Assembly (NCBI GenBank): GCA_025964575.1
Contig: JAOPYO010000351.1
Location: 1 to 33,069, forward strand
Reading direction: 5' to 3'
Length of the DNA stretch: 33,069 nucleotides
DNA from: Actinomycetes bacterium
Lineage (GTDB): Bacteria > Actinomycetota > Actinomycetes > Streptosporangiales > Streptosporangiaceae
The notes under the pieces are model-generated. The model was not told the origin of the DNA. It worked only from the letters and a program-made list of their open reading frames with translations, and searched no databases. The position numbers and the translations under genes are program-made. Positions within the stretch are counted from its first letter, which is position 1. Every line of letters begins with the position of its first letter. This document shows, in pieces, positions 21,406-30,714 of this stretch.

Positions 21406-23385
21406 ATGATCGTGGCGTGGCGGGAGTTTGTGGCCTTGAACATCGAGTTCAGTCTCGAAGAGAAGTCTGCGGCGACGGCCGCCACGGCTGTCGGCACGCC
21501 GCGGCACCGGTCGGTGCGGCGACTGTTCGGCCTGCTGCGCCAGCCGGGAGTGGCGGCGGTGTTGACATGGTTGGTCGCCGGTCCGCTGGCGGCAGTCGTG
21601 CCGTCGGCGCTCGACCTCAACCCGTTCCGGCAGGCGGGCGCCGACGTCCCGCTCGTACTGGGCGGATTCGCTACGGCCGGGGTCGCCTGCCTGGCGCTGT
21701 GGAAGCGCAGCCTGGTGGTGACCGGGGTGGCCGCGGGCCTGTTCGCGGCCTGGACGGCGCTGCTGCTGTGTACGGCGTGGCATGGCACGCCCTTCCCTGC
21801 TGGAGGCGTCTACGGTGATGCCGGGCGGCTGGCGGCCATGGCCACCCGTTACACGGTCACCTCGGCCAGCAGCGACGGCATCGTCGCCAGTGTCCCCTCG
21901 GAGTATCCGCCGTTGCTCCCCTGGTTGATCGGCAAGGCGGCGGTCATCCTGGACGTGCCGGCCTGGCGGCTGGTCGCCCCCGCGCTGATCCTGTCGGTGT
22001 CGGCGTCGGTCGTAGCGGGCTTCGTGCTGTGGTCGCGGCTGACCTCGCCGGGGGCGGCACTGATAATCGGTGCACTAGGCCTGGCGATCTTCGGTAAACC
22101 GGACAAGGCACACGAGGTCCTGGCTCTGGCGATCGTCGTCCCCCTGATTCTTCTCACGGTCGCGTCGCCGCCCCGAGGCCGGTTGCACTGGTTGCCGGCC
22201 GGTCTCGTCGGTGGCCTGATGGCGCTCATCTATTACGGGTATCTGGTGTACGCGGCGCTCGGGATTCTCGCCCTGGTGTGGCGGACGTGGCGCAGCGAGT
22301 CCGACCGCAGGGCGTACACGGGGTATCTCGCCCGCATCGTCGCCGTCATGCTGGTCGTGTCGTTGTGGTACGTCATCCCGTATGTGTGGGCGATGCTGCA
22401 TGGCGGCCGGCAAGTCGCCGACACCTACGAGTCGAGCGCGATCTCCCAAATTCCACTCCCCTTCCTGGGGATGACCCCGCTCAGCGTGGCCCAGGCGATC
22501 GGGTTGGTGGGGCTGCTGTGGCTTCGGAGGTCGGTGTGGTGGGCGCCCCCGTTGCTGGCGATCGTCCTCGGCACCTACGGCTACTACCTGATCAGCTTCG
22601 CCCGGTATGTCACCAGCGGGCACTCCGGCCTGTTGCACTACGTGTTTCCGTTGATCTCCACATGTCTCCTCGCGGCCGCCGTACTCACCGCCGTCCACGT
22701 CGGCCCCACTCTCGCGCGGAGGATCGGCACGCCGTTCCCGAACGGGAGCGGTGCCGCCGTCGTCGCGGTCGTGTTGATCTTCGTGGGATACACGTACTGG
22801 CAACTCAACATGCCCGCCACGCATTGGACTCCCGGGCGCACCGGCGTCGGCACGCCCGACCTCGCAGCGGGAAACCTGCAGAACCGCCAGGCCGCCCGTG
22901 CCCACAACCAGCCCCTCCCGAACGGCGGCCGTCCCCGGTTCAGCGCCGCCGCGGCCTCGGACGGCGGCCTGCCCTGGTTTCCTGTCGAGCCGGTCCAGCG
23001 GGCCGTCGAAGGGGTGCTGGGGAAGGGCGTACGGCCGCGCACCCTGGCCTATGACGAGCAGTTGTTCGCGTTCCTGCCGTGGCGGGGCTACATCGCGGTC
23101 GACCGCGGCTCCGCCGGCGGGCCGACCCGTTGGGATGACCGGTACGCGGAGCTGATCAGGCTCTCCGAGATCACTGAACCGGCCGCCTTCGCGGAGGCCT
23201 CGGCGCACACGAAGTTCGGGCCGATCGACGTGTTCGTCCTGCGTCGCGAGAGTGCCGATCTGGTGTGGCGGCCAGGTGGGGTCACGACGATGGTGCGTTT
23301 CCAGCCGCGGCAGTTCAACCCCACGTCCTTTGTTGTCGTGGACAACCTGCCCGCGAACACTGTGGTCGCGATCCGCCGTCGATGA
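21406..23385 (+). CDS. GT-C fold membrane glycosyltransferase, arabinofuranosyltransferase (AftA)-like
   Basis: This protein of about 659 residues has roughly 11-13 transmembrane helices followed by a soluble C-terminal domain of about 190 residues. After the first helices lies an extracytoplasmic loop with YGDAGRLAAMATRYTVTSAS and SEYPPLLPWLIGKAA, resembling AftA-type galactan arabinofuranosyltransferases that use decaprenyl-phosphate-linked sugars. The soluble part carries YDEQLFAFLPWRGYIAVDRG, also seen in that family. It should add a sugar, plausibly arabinofuranose, to a surface glycan on the outer face of the membrane. The start is uncertain: the ATG at 21406 has no ribosome site, while a TTG at 21436 follows GGGAG. 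The following genes are probably functionally linked glycan genes. The sugar assignment is inferred. Confidence 0.75.
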   Translation: MIVAWREFVALNIEFSLEEKSAATAATAVGTPRHRSVRRLFGLLRQPGVAAVLTWLVAGPLAAVVPSALDLNPFRQAGADVPLVLGGFATAGVACLALWKRSLVVTGVAAGLFAAWTALLLCTAWHGTPFPAGGVYGDAGRLAAMATRYTVTSASSDGIVASVPSEYPPLLPWLIGKAAVILDVPAWRLVAPALILSVSASVVAGFVLWSRLTSPGAALIIGALGLAIFGKPDKAHEVLALAIVVPLILLTVASPPRGRLHWLPAGLVGGLMALIYYGYLVYAALGILALVWRTWRSESDRRAYTGYLARIVAVMLVVSLWYVIPYVWAMLHGGRQVADTYESSAISQIPLPFLGMTPLSVAQAIGLVGLLWLRRSVWWAPPLLAIVLGTYGYYLISFARYVTSGHSGLLHYVFPLISTCLLAAAVLTAVHVGPTLARRIGTPFPNGSGAAVVAVVLIFVGYTYWQLNMPATHWTPGRTGVGTPDLAAGNLQNRQAARAHNQPLPNGGRPRFSAAAASDGGLPWFPVEPVQRAVEGVLGKGVRPRTLAYDEQLFAFLPWRGYIAVDRGSAGGPTRWDDRYAELIRLSEITEPAAFAEASAHTKFGPIDVFVLRRESADLVWRPGGVTTMVRFQPRQFNPTSFVVVDNLPANTVVAIRRR

Positions 23386-23497
23386 ATACCAGGAAAATAT
23401 CTGGTGAAATGTTATATGCATCCATGACAAATGTAGGCCTGGCATTGTCGGACGGCTAAATACTAACAAGCACGATTTCCGACGAAAGGCTGTCCGA
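23386..23497 (+). promoter_or_regulatory. AT-richer intergenic leader before the methyltransferase gene
   Basis: This 112-bp stretch is clearly AT-richer than its surroundings, with GAAATGTTATATGCATCC and GGCTAAATACTAACAAGC. It probably contains a promoter or leader for the downstream glycan genes, but I cannot assign -35/-10 hexamers with conviction. AGG lies 8 nt before the ATG at 23498. Confidence 0.3.
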
Positions 23498-24469
23498 ATG
23501 CGCGCGATATCGACAAGGCGGCTGGTGCTGTACGCCGCCGCCGGTTCCGCGGTGGCTGTGGCGGGTGTGATGACGCTGGGGCTCCTCGGCGTTCTCGTCA
23601 CCGCGGACGCGATGTGGCTCTCGGCCGTCATCGGCGCGTTCGGCGTGCTCGTGGTCGCCCTGATCGCGCTTCGCTGGGCCGATCGCCGAGTGGTGGCCCT
23701 CTCGCGTCGGCTGTCCAGGCTCGACGAGAAGCTGACGTCCGTCAGCTCTACCACCGATAGCCTGAGGCCTCGCCTGGACAAGCTGTCCAGTGATGTTTCC
23801 ACCGTGTCCGCCGGGTTGAAGGATCTCTCGCGAACGAGCGCAGCGAATTACAACCAACTCGAGGCCTACATCGATCTGCGGAGCCTCATCCAGCCCCGCG
23901 CTCCGATGCCCTCGTTGCGCGGCTGGGCGGCGTCGCCGGACGTACTGCGCTTCCTCATGGAAACGATGTTGCGACAGCGTCCGAAGCTCATCGTTGAATG
24001 CGGGAGCGGATCATCGAGTATCTGGCTCGGCTACCTCGCGGAGCAGATCGCACCGGCCAAGGTGATCTGCCTTGAACATGATGAACGCTTCGGCAGGATC
24101 TCCCGCGATCTGATCCGCGCCCACGACCTCGGCGATGTGGTGGAGATCCGGCACGCTCCGCTGGCCGACTGGAAAGGCGCGGAGCGGGTCTACTCCTGGT
24201 ACGACGTCGAAGCCCTCGAAGATCTCGCGGACATCGGACTGCTCTTCGTGGACGGTCCCCCGGAGGCGATCGGGTCAGAGGCCCGTTACCCGGCGATGCC
24301 CTTGCTGCTCCCGCGGTGCGCAGATGACGCGGTCATCGTCCTGGACGATTCAGATCGCAAGGAGGAGACCGCCCTCAGCGACCGGTGGCTGGCGGAGTGC
24401 CCCGACATCGAGCGCTCCGTCCTGCGTTTCGAGAAGGGTGCGCACGTCTTCACCCGGCGGATGATGTGA
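23498..24469 (+). CDS. Membrane-anchored class I SAM-dependent methyltransferase
   Basis: This 323-residue protein has two N-terminal transmembrane helices (about 9-34 and 38-60), a heptad-rich coiled-coil stalk (about 64-115) and a cytoplasmic Rossmann methyltransferase. Motif I is IVECGSGSSS (165-174) and the following acidic strand is VICLEHDERF. The post-motif is LLFVDGPPEAIG and the next strand VIVLDDSD. It resembles Methyltransf_24-type enzymes found in polysaccharide clusters that O-methylate sugars. Its TGA is overlapped by the GTG of the next glycosyltransferase gene (GTGA), so the two are translated together. The anchor and stalk would place methylation at the membrane, near lipid-linked glycan assembly. 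Confidence 0.88.
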   Translation: MRAISTRRLVLYAAAGSAVAVAGVMTLGLLGVLVTADAMWLSAVIGAFGVLVVALIALRWADRRVVALSRRLSRLDEKLTSVSSTTDSLRPRLDKLSSDVSTVSAGLKDLSRTSAANYNQLEAYIDLRSLIQPRAPMPSLRGWAASPDVLRFLMETMLRQRPKLIVECGSGSSSIWLGYLAEQIAPAKVICLEHDERFGRISRDLIRAHDLGDVVEIRHAPLADWKGAERVYSWYDVEALEDLADIGLLFVDGPPEAIGSEARYPAMPLLLPRCADDAVIVLDDSDRKEETALSDRWLAECPDIERSVLRFEKGAHVFTRRMM

Positions 24470-26430
24470 TCCCAGAACTGATTCGCGGCGTCCTTCCCGA
24501 TTCGCCGATGCTCCTCATGGTCATCGGTTTCCTCCCCGAAGACCAGGAGAGCGTGCTGGGTCTGGCGCCCGCCTCCAGCCAAGTCATTGATCTCGACACC
24601 ATCGATCCGGGGATTCCTGTCGACGCTCCGGTGTCGGGGGTCGTGGCGGTGATCGCCCGTACATTCACAGACCTTCGGCGCGCGGCATCCCTGGCGGCAC
24701 TTCTCCCGAAGGCCAAGCACCATGTGATCGCTGTGGCGATGTCATCCCCGGACCGGCCGTTCTCCCCAGCGGTGGCATCTCCTGATCGGCCCGCCATGGT
24801 CTCGTTCCAGGCACAGCGAGCACCGGCGGGCGATTGGTCGGTGGAGGCCAGGTTCGCCGGCCCGAGTTCGGTGGGCGAGTTCGTCGCCGCCCTGGTTCGT
24901 GGTCTTGGTGGTAACCGTCTCCAGACGATGCCGGGCCCCCGGATCGCTCTTGCCGGTGCGGGGGCTTCGCACTGGCGACCAGGGGATCCTGGCGTGACGC
25001 TCACGACGATGAGGGGTCCCCTCGGGGATCCGGATGAGATCCCGCCCGCAGATCTTGTGCTTCGCTCGACAGGGCCGGAGCCATCCGAGTGGTCCGACCT
25101 GCGAATGCGGGTTGTGATCGACCGGCCTCAGGCCGACCAGCGGTCCCCGGCACGGCCCGAGGCGGCCGATGAGCACGGCGATGAGAACGCGACCATGGCG
25201 CCGCCGTACGACGTGGACGCGGTGCCGCCCGTCGACGAGCGTTCGGTGAATCCAACCGGATTCGTCTCCACCCCTCAGCTCGGGGACGCGGTGCTGACCC
25301 AGACGGGAGACCGCTGGTCCGTCCAGGTGGACCCCGGAAGTCTCGTGCGCTTCCACCCCTCGGGTGCGGTGACCGATGCCGATGTCGCTCGGCTTCGGCA
25401 GTTGCGTGCAGTGACCATCGAGTGGGGGTCCGGCATCGCCCCCATCGCGGCCACCAGGGTGGTCGCCGGGCTCGCCGCGGCGGGGGTACCTCTCCGGGCG
25501 GCGCACGTTCCCCCATGGGCGATGGCGCTCGGTGGCGAACTCGCTGATTTGATCACTGGGGTGGGAGAGAGCGATCTCACGGACGACCTGCGCAGGGAGG
25601 AGCACAGCATCAGGCTCCGTCGCACGGCGCTGCGTGGCCATTCGACCGAGGCCCGCTGGCGGAGTCTGGCCGGAGCGGCCGGACTGCCGGTGCCCTCCCG
25701 GCCGACGGCATCGGTTGTCCTGTGCACTCGCCGCCCCGAGTTCCTCGACTTCGCGCTCAGGCAGATCGCCCGCCAGCGACATGTCGATCTGGAACTGATC
25801 CTCACGTTGCACGGAATTCCGGCGGATCTGCCCGAAGTCAAGGCGGCGGTCGCCGGCTTCGACAGGCCGATCACGGTTGTCGAGGTGCCCCCCGACGTCC
25901 TCTTCGGCGCGGCGCTCAATCACGGCGTCGCACGGGCTTGCGGCCGGTACGTGGCGAAGTGGGACGACGATGACTGGTACAGCCCGGACTTCTTGGCGGA
26001 CATGATCCTGGCGTCCTCGTATACAGGCGCCGAACTGGTCGGATGCCATGCTCAGTTCGTTTACCTGGGGCAGATCGATCTGACCATTTACCGGAGAGCG
26101 CGTTCAGAATGGATGGATCGCAGGATATCGGGTGGAACGTTCCTCATAGAAAGATCCGCTCTCGATTCCGTGGGCGGGTTTCCGCTCGTGCAGCGTCATG
26201 TCGACGCGGCTCTGCTGGATGGCCTCTCGGCGGCGGGAGCGCGGATCTACCGCGCGCACAGTCTTGGCTACGCACTCCATCGGAGAGCGACCGGCCACAC
26301 CTGGAACCAGCCGGTCACCTACTTCCTTCGCGGGGCGGCGTTGCAGTGGCGAGGACTGCGGTTCAGTGCTTTCATCGATTCGGCTGACACTCCACTACCC
26401 CTGACGAGCGTCGGCTCTGTGCCGGAATAA
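24466..26430 (+). CDS. Two-part protein with C-terminal GT2 glycosyltransferase domain
   Basis: This 654-residue protein has an N-terminal part of about 410 residues that I do not recognise, and a C-terminal GT-A domain (about 412-640). The latter contains SVVLCTRRPEFLDFALRQIA and a nucleotide-sugar/metal motif KWDDDDWY (D500-D503), followed by GGTFLIERSALDSVGGFP. The N-terminal part includes strand-like repeats and a charged linker near 215-250; it may hold a second, degenerate transferase or a binding domain. I chose the GTG at 24466 because it overlaps the methyltransferase stop; the open frame begins further upstream inside that gene. It is followed after 9 bp by the next GT2 gene, so these form one operon. 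The donor sugar is unknown. Confidence 0.85.
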   Translation: MIPELIRGVLPDSPMLLMVIGFLPEDQESVLGLAPASSQVIDLDTIDPGIPVDAPVSGVVAVIARTFTDLRRAASLAALLPKAKHHVIAVAMSSPDRPFSPAVASPDRPAMVSFQAQRAPAGDWSVEARFAGPSSVGEFVAALVRGLGGNRLQTMPGPRIALAGAGASHWRPGDPGVTLTTMRGPLGDPDEIPPADLVLRSTGPEPSEWSDLRMRVVIDRPQADQRSPARPEAADEHGDENATMAPPYDVDAVPPVDERSVNPTGFVSTPQLGDAVLTQTGDRWSVQVDPGSLVRFHPSGAVTDADVARLRQLRAVTIEWGSGIAPIAATRVVAGLAAAGVPLRAAHVPPWAMALGGELADLITGVGESDLTDDLRREEHSIRLRRTALRGHSTEARWRSLAGAAGLPVPSRPTASVVLCTRRPEFLDFALRQIARQRHVDLELILTLHGIPADLPEVKAAVAGFDRPITVVEVPPDVLFGAALNHGVARACGRYVAKWDDDDWYSPDFLADMILASSYTGAELVGCHAQFVYLGQIDLTIYRRARSEWMDRRISGGTFLIERSALDSVGGFPLVQRHVDAALLDGLSAAGARIYRAHSLGYALHRRATGHTWNQPVTYFLRGAALQWRGLRFSAFIDSADTPLPLTSVGSVPE

Positions 26431-26439
26431 GGAAAACAA

Positions 26440-28035
26440 ATGACTACACCCGCGCGATCCGCTGGAAGCCTGCCCCGCATCCGGCATAACGACTACGGCG
26501 CTTTGCCGCTGCCAAATATCGGCGAATGGGAGCCGCAGCTTTCCGTTTCTGTTGTGATACCCGCTTATGGAGCACAAGAGAGTCTCGACCTAACGCTCGC
26601 CGCGCTTGCCGCTCAGACCTACCCGAGCCACCTGCTGGAGGTCGTGGTCGTCGACGACGGTAGCGCACCGCCGCTGCATCTCCCGGAGATCGTCCCCGAA
26701 CACGTGCGTCTGGTTCGCAGTGCCGACGGAAAGTGGGGGCGAGCGCATGCATGTCACACAGGGTCGGCGTTCGCCGAGGGCGACGTCATTCATTGGCTCG
26801 ATGCCGACATGGTTGTGTTCAAGGAACATGTCGAGGCGCAGATGCGGTGGCACCATCTGGCCGACTATCTCGTCGTCCTCGGATACAAGCGTTTTGTTGA
26901 TTTCGCCAGCGGGCAGTTGAGCCAGCAGGCGGTCTTCGAGGCCGTCGCGGGCGGCTCAGCCGAGAAACTTTTCGACCTCGAGCAGAGCCAACGCCACGAA
27001 TGGGTCGAAAAGATGATCGATGCGACGGACGGTCTGCGTCGGCACGGTTCCCGGAGCTTCCGCGTTCACGTCGGTGCCACCGCATCGGTGACCTCGAAGC
27101 TGCTGCGGGCGGCCGGCGGGATGGACAACTCCCTCGTGCTCGGCGAGGATGTCGAGCTCGGGTTCCGGCTGGCCCAGCAGGGCGCCGTGTTCATCCCCGA
27201 CGCTGAGGCGCGAAGCTGGCACCTCGGGCCCTCCACGCTAATGCGGCGCGAAAAGCTGGTGAGCCGTCACAACGAGCCCTACTTGAGCCATCGGCTGCCG
27301 ATGCATCGTGACTGGCGCCGCTGGGCCGGGCGGCAGTGGCTCGTTCCATGTGTGGATGTCGTCGTCGAGGCGCAGGACCGTCCATACGAAGAAGTGCGTG
27401 CCACGGTCGGTGCCGCGTTGGCGAGCGCACTGCCCGACGTGGGCATGACGATTGTCGGCCGATGGTCCGATCTGGGTGACGAGCGCCGGTCACCGTTGGA
27501 CGATCCGCTGATCGATCTCAGGCTGATCCATGCAGCCTTCGCTCATGACGGCCGAGTGAGGTTCGTCGAACGAGCCTCGGAGACGTCGGCACCCATGCCT
27601 TTCAGGTTCACCTGCCCGCCTGGGTGGGTGCTGACATTTGATGCTCTTCAATTGTTGGTCGAACTGTCGGAAAGTAAAGATTACGGCGCCATTTCGCTTG
27701 CGCTACCAGAAAACTCGGACCTGATGATCGCCAAGTTCGAGCGAACGGCGGCCGTTGCCCGAGCGATCGCCGTGCGAAAAGATGGCGAAGACCTTGGTGA
27801 TCTCATACATGAGATGTACGGTTCTCATTGGATCGACGGCACGGAATGGGCCCTGATCCCGGCGAAGGACGCTCCTATGACCTCCCTGAGGAGCGAGGAG
27901 GTCCTCAAATGGAAACGGCAGGCAGAGCGATGGGAGGCGGAGGCGGCCCGGCTGAAGAAGAAGCTTCAGGTTCCCATTAGCAGAAAGCTGCTGGAGGCCG
28001 TACGACGCAGGGTTTCCCGCCTCAGGGAACGGTGA
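26440..28035 (+). CDS. GT2-family glycosyltransferase, paralog 1
   Basis: This 531-residue enzyme has a GT-A domain (about 33-260) beginning LSVSVVIPAYGAQESLDLTL. DDG is at about 72-74, the DXD is D121-A-D123 (HWLDADMV) and the acceptor/base motif is GEDVELGF (235-242). A second region (about 300-470) with RRSPLDDPLIDLRLIHAAF and WIDGTEWAL follows and may be a degenerate transferase fold. A charged coiled coil (about 488-530) ends the protein. The ATG follows AAGGA. It lies 9 bp after the previous gene and is about 50-60% identical by eye to the gene at 28315, so the pair arose by duplication. It probably extends or branches a cell-surface glycan. Confidence 0.9.
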   Translation: MTTPARSAGSLPRIRHNDYGALPLPNIGEWEPQLSVSVVIPAYGAQESLDLTLAALAAQTYPSHLLEVVVVDDGSAPPLHLPEIVPEHVRLVRSADGKWGRAHACHTGSAFAEGDVIHWLDADMVVFKEHVEAQMRWHHLADYLVVLGYKRFVDFASGQLSQQAVFEAVAGGSAEKLFDLEQSQRHEWVEKMIDATDGLRRHGSRSFRVHVGATASVTSKLLRAAGGMDNSLVLGEDVELGFRLAQQGAVFIPDAEARSWHLGPSTLMRREKLVSRHNEPYLSHRLPMHRDWRRWAGRQWLVPCVDVVVEAQDRPYEEVRATVGAALASALPDVGMTIVGRWSDLGDERRSPLDDPLIDLRLIHAAFAHDGRVRFVERASETSAPMPFRFTCPPGWVLTFDALQLLVELSESKDYGAISLALPENSDLMIAKFERTAAVARAIAVRKDGEDLGDLIHEMYGSHWIDGTEWALIPAKDAPMTSLRSEEVLKWKRQAERWEAEAARLKKKLQVPISRKLLEAVRRRVSRLRER

Positions 28036-28170
28036 CCGAGGCTCGCTCTGCCCCGTCCGGCCTGATGGCGGCTGCGCCGCTGCGTACGCGGTGTCGAGAT
28101 ACACAGCAGAGGGCGACTGTCTCTTCCACACACCGCAAGGTTCATCTTAGATTAACCCGCTGGCCTTACT

Positions 28171-28196
28171 TGGGTAGGCCGAACCCACAATAAAAT
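28171..28196 (+). promoter_or_regulatory. Possible promoter in the gap between the GT2 paralogs
   Basis: The 28036-28314 gap contains an AT-rich patch with TAAAAT (28191-28196) as a candidate -10 and TTGGGT (28170-28175) as a weak -35 with a 15-bp spacer. TGGGT (28171-28175) and ACCCA (28183-28187) form a small inverted repeat between them. The gap suggests the second paralog is transcribed separately. Nothing else is recognisable there. Confidence 0.3.
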
Positions 28197-28314
28197 CATC
28201 GTTCATCTTCATTCGTCACGTAAAGAATGGTTAGCGTCCTCCCGCTGGGCGGCATCACGCTTCACCAGGAACGTGCGTAACCCCGGATGAGCGATTGACG
28301 CCAAGGAGTTTTGG

Positions 28315-29928
28315 GTGACCAACCCGAGCGCACAGCCCCGGATCCGCGGCAACGACTACGGCGCCCTGCTACCAGCCGAGTTCGGTCGTTGGGAGCCCAC
28401 GCTGTCCGTCAGCGTGGTGATACCCGCGTATGGGTCGCAGCACAAGCTGGACCTGACGCTCGCCGCGCTCACGGCCCAGACCTATCCAGGGCATCTGCTC
28501 GAAGTCGTGATCTCCGACGATGGGAGCGACCCGCCGTTGCGCCTGCCCGAGATACGGCCGGAGCACACTCGGATCGTGCCGAGCCTGCCCAATGGCTGGG
28601 GCTGCGCACATGCCTACCGCTCTGGTGCGCTGGCAGCCGAGGGGGACGTGATCGTACGGCTCGACGCCGACATGATCTGCTTCCACGACAACGTTGAGGC
28701 TCAGGTCCGCTGGCATCATCTCGCCGACCACCTCGTCGTGGTGGGACACAAGCGATTCGTCGATTACCAATCGGGCGCGCTCACCTCCCAGGATGTCCAC
28801 GACGCCGTGGCCCGCGGCGACGGTGAGAAACTCTTCGACGCCGGACAGTTCGAGCTCCATCCCTACGAGACATTCATCGAGAACACCGACCTGCTTCGCA
28901 CGGCAGGCGCGCAGGCCTCACGGATCTTCACCGGAGCCTCCGCTTCGTACCATCGCGCCTTCTACCACGACGCCGGTGGGGTCGACGGCGACATGATCCT
29001 CGGAGAGGACACTGAGTTCGGGTATCGGCTCGGTCAGGCGGGCGGCGTGTTCATCCCGGAATTGGCCAGCAGCAGCTGGCACCTGGGCTGGTCCACCACC
29101 ATGACCGACGACAAACGGGCCAGCCGCTATTGCCAGCCCTTCTACGCCAACCGGGTGCTGATTCCACGCACTCGCCGACCCGACCCAGGCAGACAGTGGA
29201 AGGTAGCCGGTGTAGAGGCCGTCGTGGACGTGGCCGAGACGACCTGGGAGCGGGCCAGGGCGACCGTGAGCGGGCTGGCCTCGGGCCTGGTGTCGGACGT
29301 GCACATCAACCTGGTCGGACCATGGTCGAAGCTTCAGGACGGGCGACGCGACCTCCACGGGGATCCGCTGCTCGATCTGCGTCTCATGCGCGAAGGGCTC
29401 AGCGACGACGGCCGGGTGTATCTGGTCGAGTCAGTGGCGGAGACCGCGTTTCCCGCGCCGTACCGCTTCCACTGCCCGGCCGGGTGGGTGCCGACGTCCA
29501 CGGCTCTCCGCCGGCTGATCCAGTTGGTGAACAAGGAGGGGTACGGCCTCGTGACCCTCGAGTTGCCCGGTGAACAGGCGACCACGGCGCGATTCGAGCA
29601 GACGCGCGCGTACGCCCGCGCCCGCCGGGTGGCAGAGGCCGGTGATGAGATCGATGATGTGGTGCGCGAGATGTTCGGAGCGCACACGATCGACGGCACC
29701 GAATGGGCACTCACCCCAGCCCCGGCCGACAGCCCCCCAGAACCCCCCATCGACTGGCAGACCAGAGCCGAGAAGTGGGAGTCCGAGGCGCAGAAGTGGC
29801 AAACTCGGGCCGACAGTCTGAATGGTGAACTGCGGGACATCAAGGTCCGGCTCAACCGTCGGCTCCACCGCAGAATCCGTCGGCGGCTCGGGCGGCTTCG
29901 TCGGCGGCTTATGGGCCGCTCAGGTTGA
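28315..29928 (+). CDS. GT2-family glycosyltransferase, paralog 2
   Basis: This 537-residue enzyme repeats the layout of the gene at 26440. It has RIRGNDYGALLP at the N-terminus, a GT-A domain with LSVSVVIPAYGSQHKLDLTL, DDG (68-70), DXD D117-A-D119 (RLDADMI) and GEDTEFGYRL (230-239). A second conserved region contains RRDLHGDPLLDLRLMREGL and TIDGTEWAL, and the arginine-rich C-terminus is coiled. The GTG at 28315 follows AAGGAG with a 6-nt spacer. The first 75 residues match paralog 1 most closely, so the donor-binding half is conserved while later parts have diverged, consistent with a different acceptor. That last point is inference. Confidence 0.9.
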   Translation: MTNPSAQPRIRGNDYGALLPAEFGRWEPTLSVSVVIPAYGSQHKLDLTLAALTAQTYPGHLLEVVISDDGSDPPLRLPEIRPEHTRIVPSLPNGWGCAHAYRSGALAAEGDVIVRLDADMICFHDNVEAQVRWHHLADHLVVVGHKRFVDYQSGALTSQDVHDAVARGDGEKLFDAGQFELHPYETFIENTDLLRTAGAQASRIFTGASASYHRAFYHDAGGVDGDMILGEDTEFGYRLGQAGGVFIPELASSSWHLGWSTTMTDDKRASRYCQPFYANRVLIPRTRRPDPGRQWKVAGVEAVVDVAETTWERARATVSGLASGLVSDVHINLVGPWSKLQDGRRDLHGDPLLDLRLMREGLSDDGRVYLVESVAETAFPAPYRFHCPAGWVPTSTALRRLIQLVNKEGYGLVTLELPGEQATTARFEQTRAYARARRVAEAGDEIDDVVREMFGAHTIDGTEWALTPAPADSPPEPPIDWQTRAEKWESEAQKWQTRADSLNGELRDIKVRLNRRLHRRIRRRLGRLRRRLMGRSG

Positions 29929-30009
29929 TGTGTCGTACCAGCCGGGTGATCCGGGCGGCACGAATCGTGTACGGCGAGGACTGGACGACCGACCGACTAC
30001 GGCGTAATG

Positions 30010-30476
30010 GCTTGGATGGGCGTCAGGATCACCGTCGCCTCGCAGGCCTGCGCGGTGTCGACCTCGCTGTGGATGCTGGTCGCGTTCCGGGTCCTGCAGG
30101 CGGCAGGGGCCGCCGCGCTGATCCCGACCAGCCTCGGGCTGCTGCTGTCGGTGTTCCCGGCAGAGCGGCGGGCCGTGCGGTGCGCATCTGGTCGACCACC
30201 TCGGCGCTGGCCGCGGCGGCCGGCCCGGCCGTCGGCGGGCTGCTGGTCGAGGCGTCGTGGCGCTGGGTGTTCGAGGTCAACGTGCCGATCGGCATCCTGG
30301 CGGCCGTCGCGGCGTTCCGGCTGGTGCCGGACTCACACGAGGGGACCACCGCCAAGGTCCCCGACCTGCTGGGCGCGGGCGTGCTGACGGTGGCCATCGG
30401 GCTGCTCGCCCTGGGCTTGGTGAAGATCAACGACCCGATCGAGCTCATGAGCGTCGGCCGGACCTTTGCCGGGTGA
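30010..30476 (+). pseudogene. Frameshifted fragment of a DHA2-type MFS drug transporter
   Basis: Two frames join across about 30175. The first reads SLWMLVAFRVLQAAGAAALI, then PTSLGLLLSVFPAERRA. The second reads AVRIWSTTSALAAAAGPAVG, GLLVEASWRWVFEVNVPIGI and DLLGAGVLTVAIGLLALGLV. Together they match transmembrane helices 3 to 7 of EmrB/QacA transporters, with WRWVFxxNVPIG as the hallmark. One base is missing at the junction, and helices 1-2 and the whole second half are absent. Positions 30477-30714 downstream hold no recognisable gene. Confidence 0.75.
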
Positions 30477-30714
30477 TCGGCTGGCTGGTCTTGCTCGTCC
30501 AAAGCAACGCGTCCAAGGACATCGAGAAAGGCCTGTCAACGAGCACGAGGCCGCGTAGAGCAACCAACAAACCCGCAGGTCAGCAACGCGATCCGAGTTT
30601 CGAGCGCCATAGGGGTATCGGCGTTGGCACGAGCCCATTCTGGCCTCGTGCCAACACCGATGAGGCAACACGACCGTCCGAGATGAACGATCGACATGTG
30701 CCAAAGTGCCGAGA

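Noticed and set aside
20607..21788. Upstream extension of the response-regulator frame
   Set aside because: The receiver domain begins at the ATG at 20606. The extension crosses the regulator repeats and other gene remnants and has no recognisable content.
21849..21860. GTTACACGG resembling the ECF motif
   Set aside because: It lies inside the GT-C coding sequence and lacks the CTAT element at the required offset.
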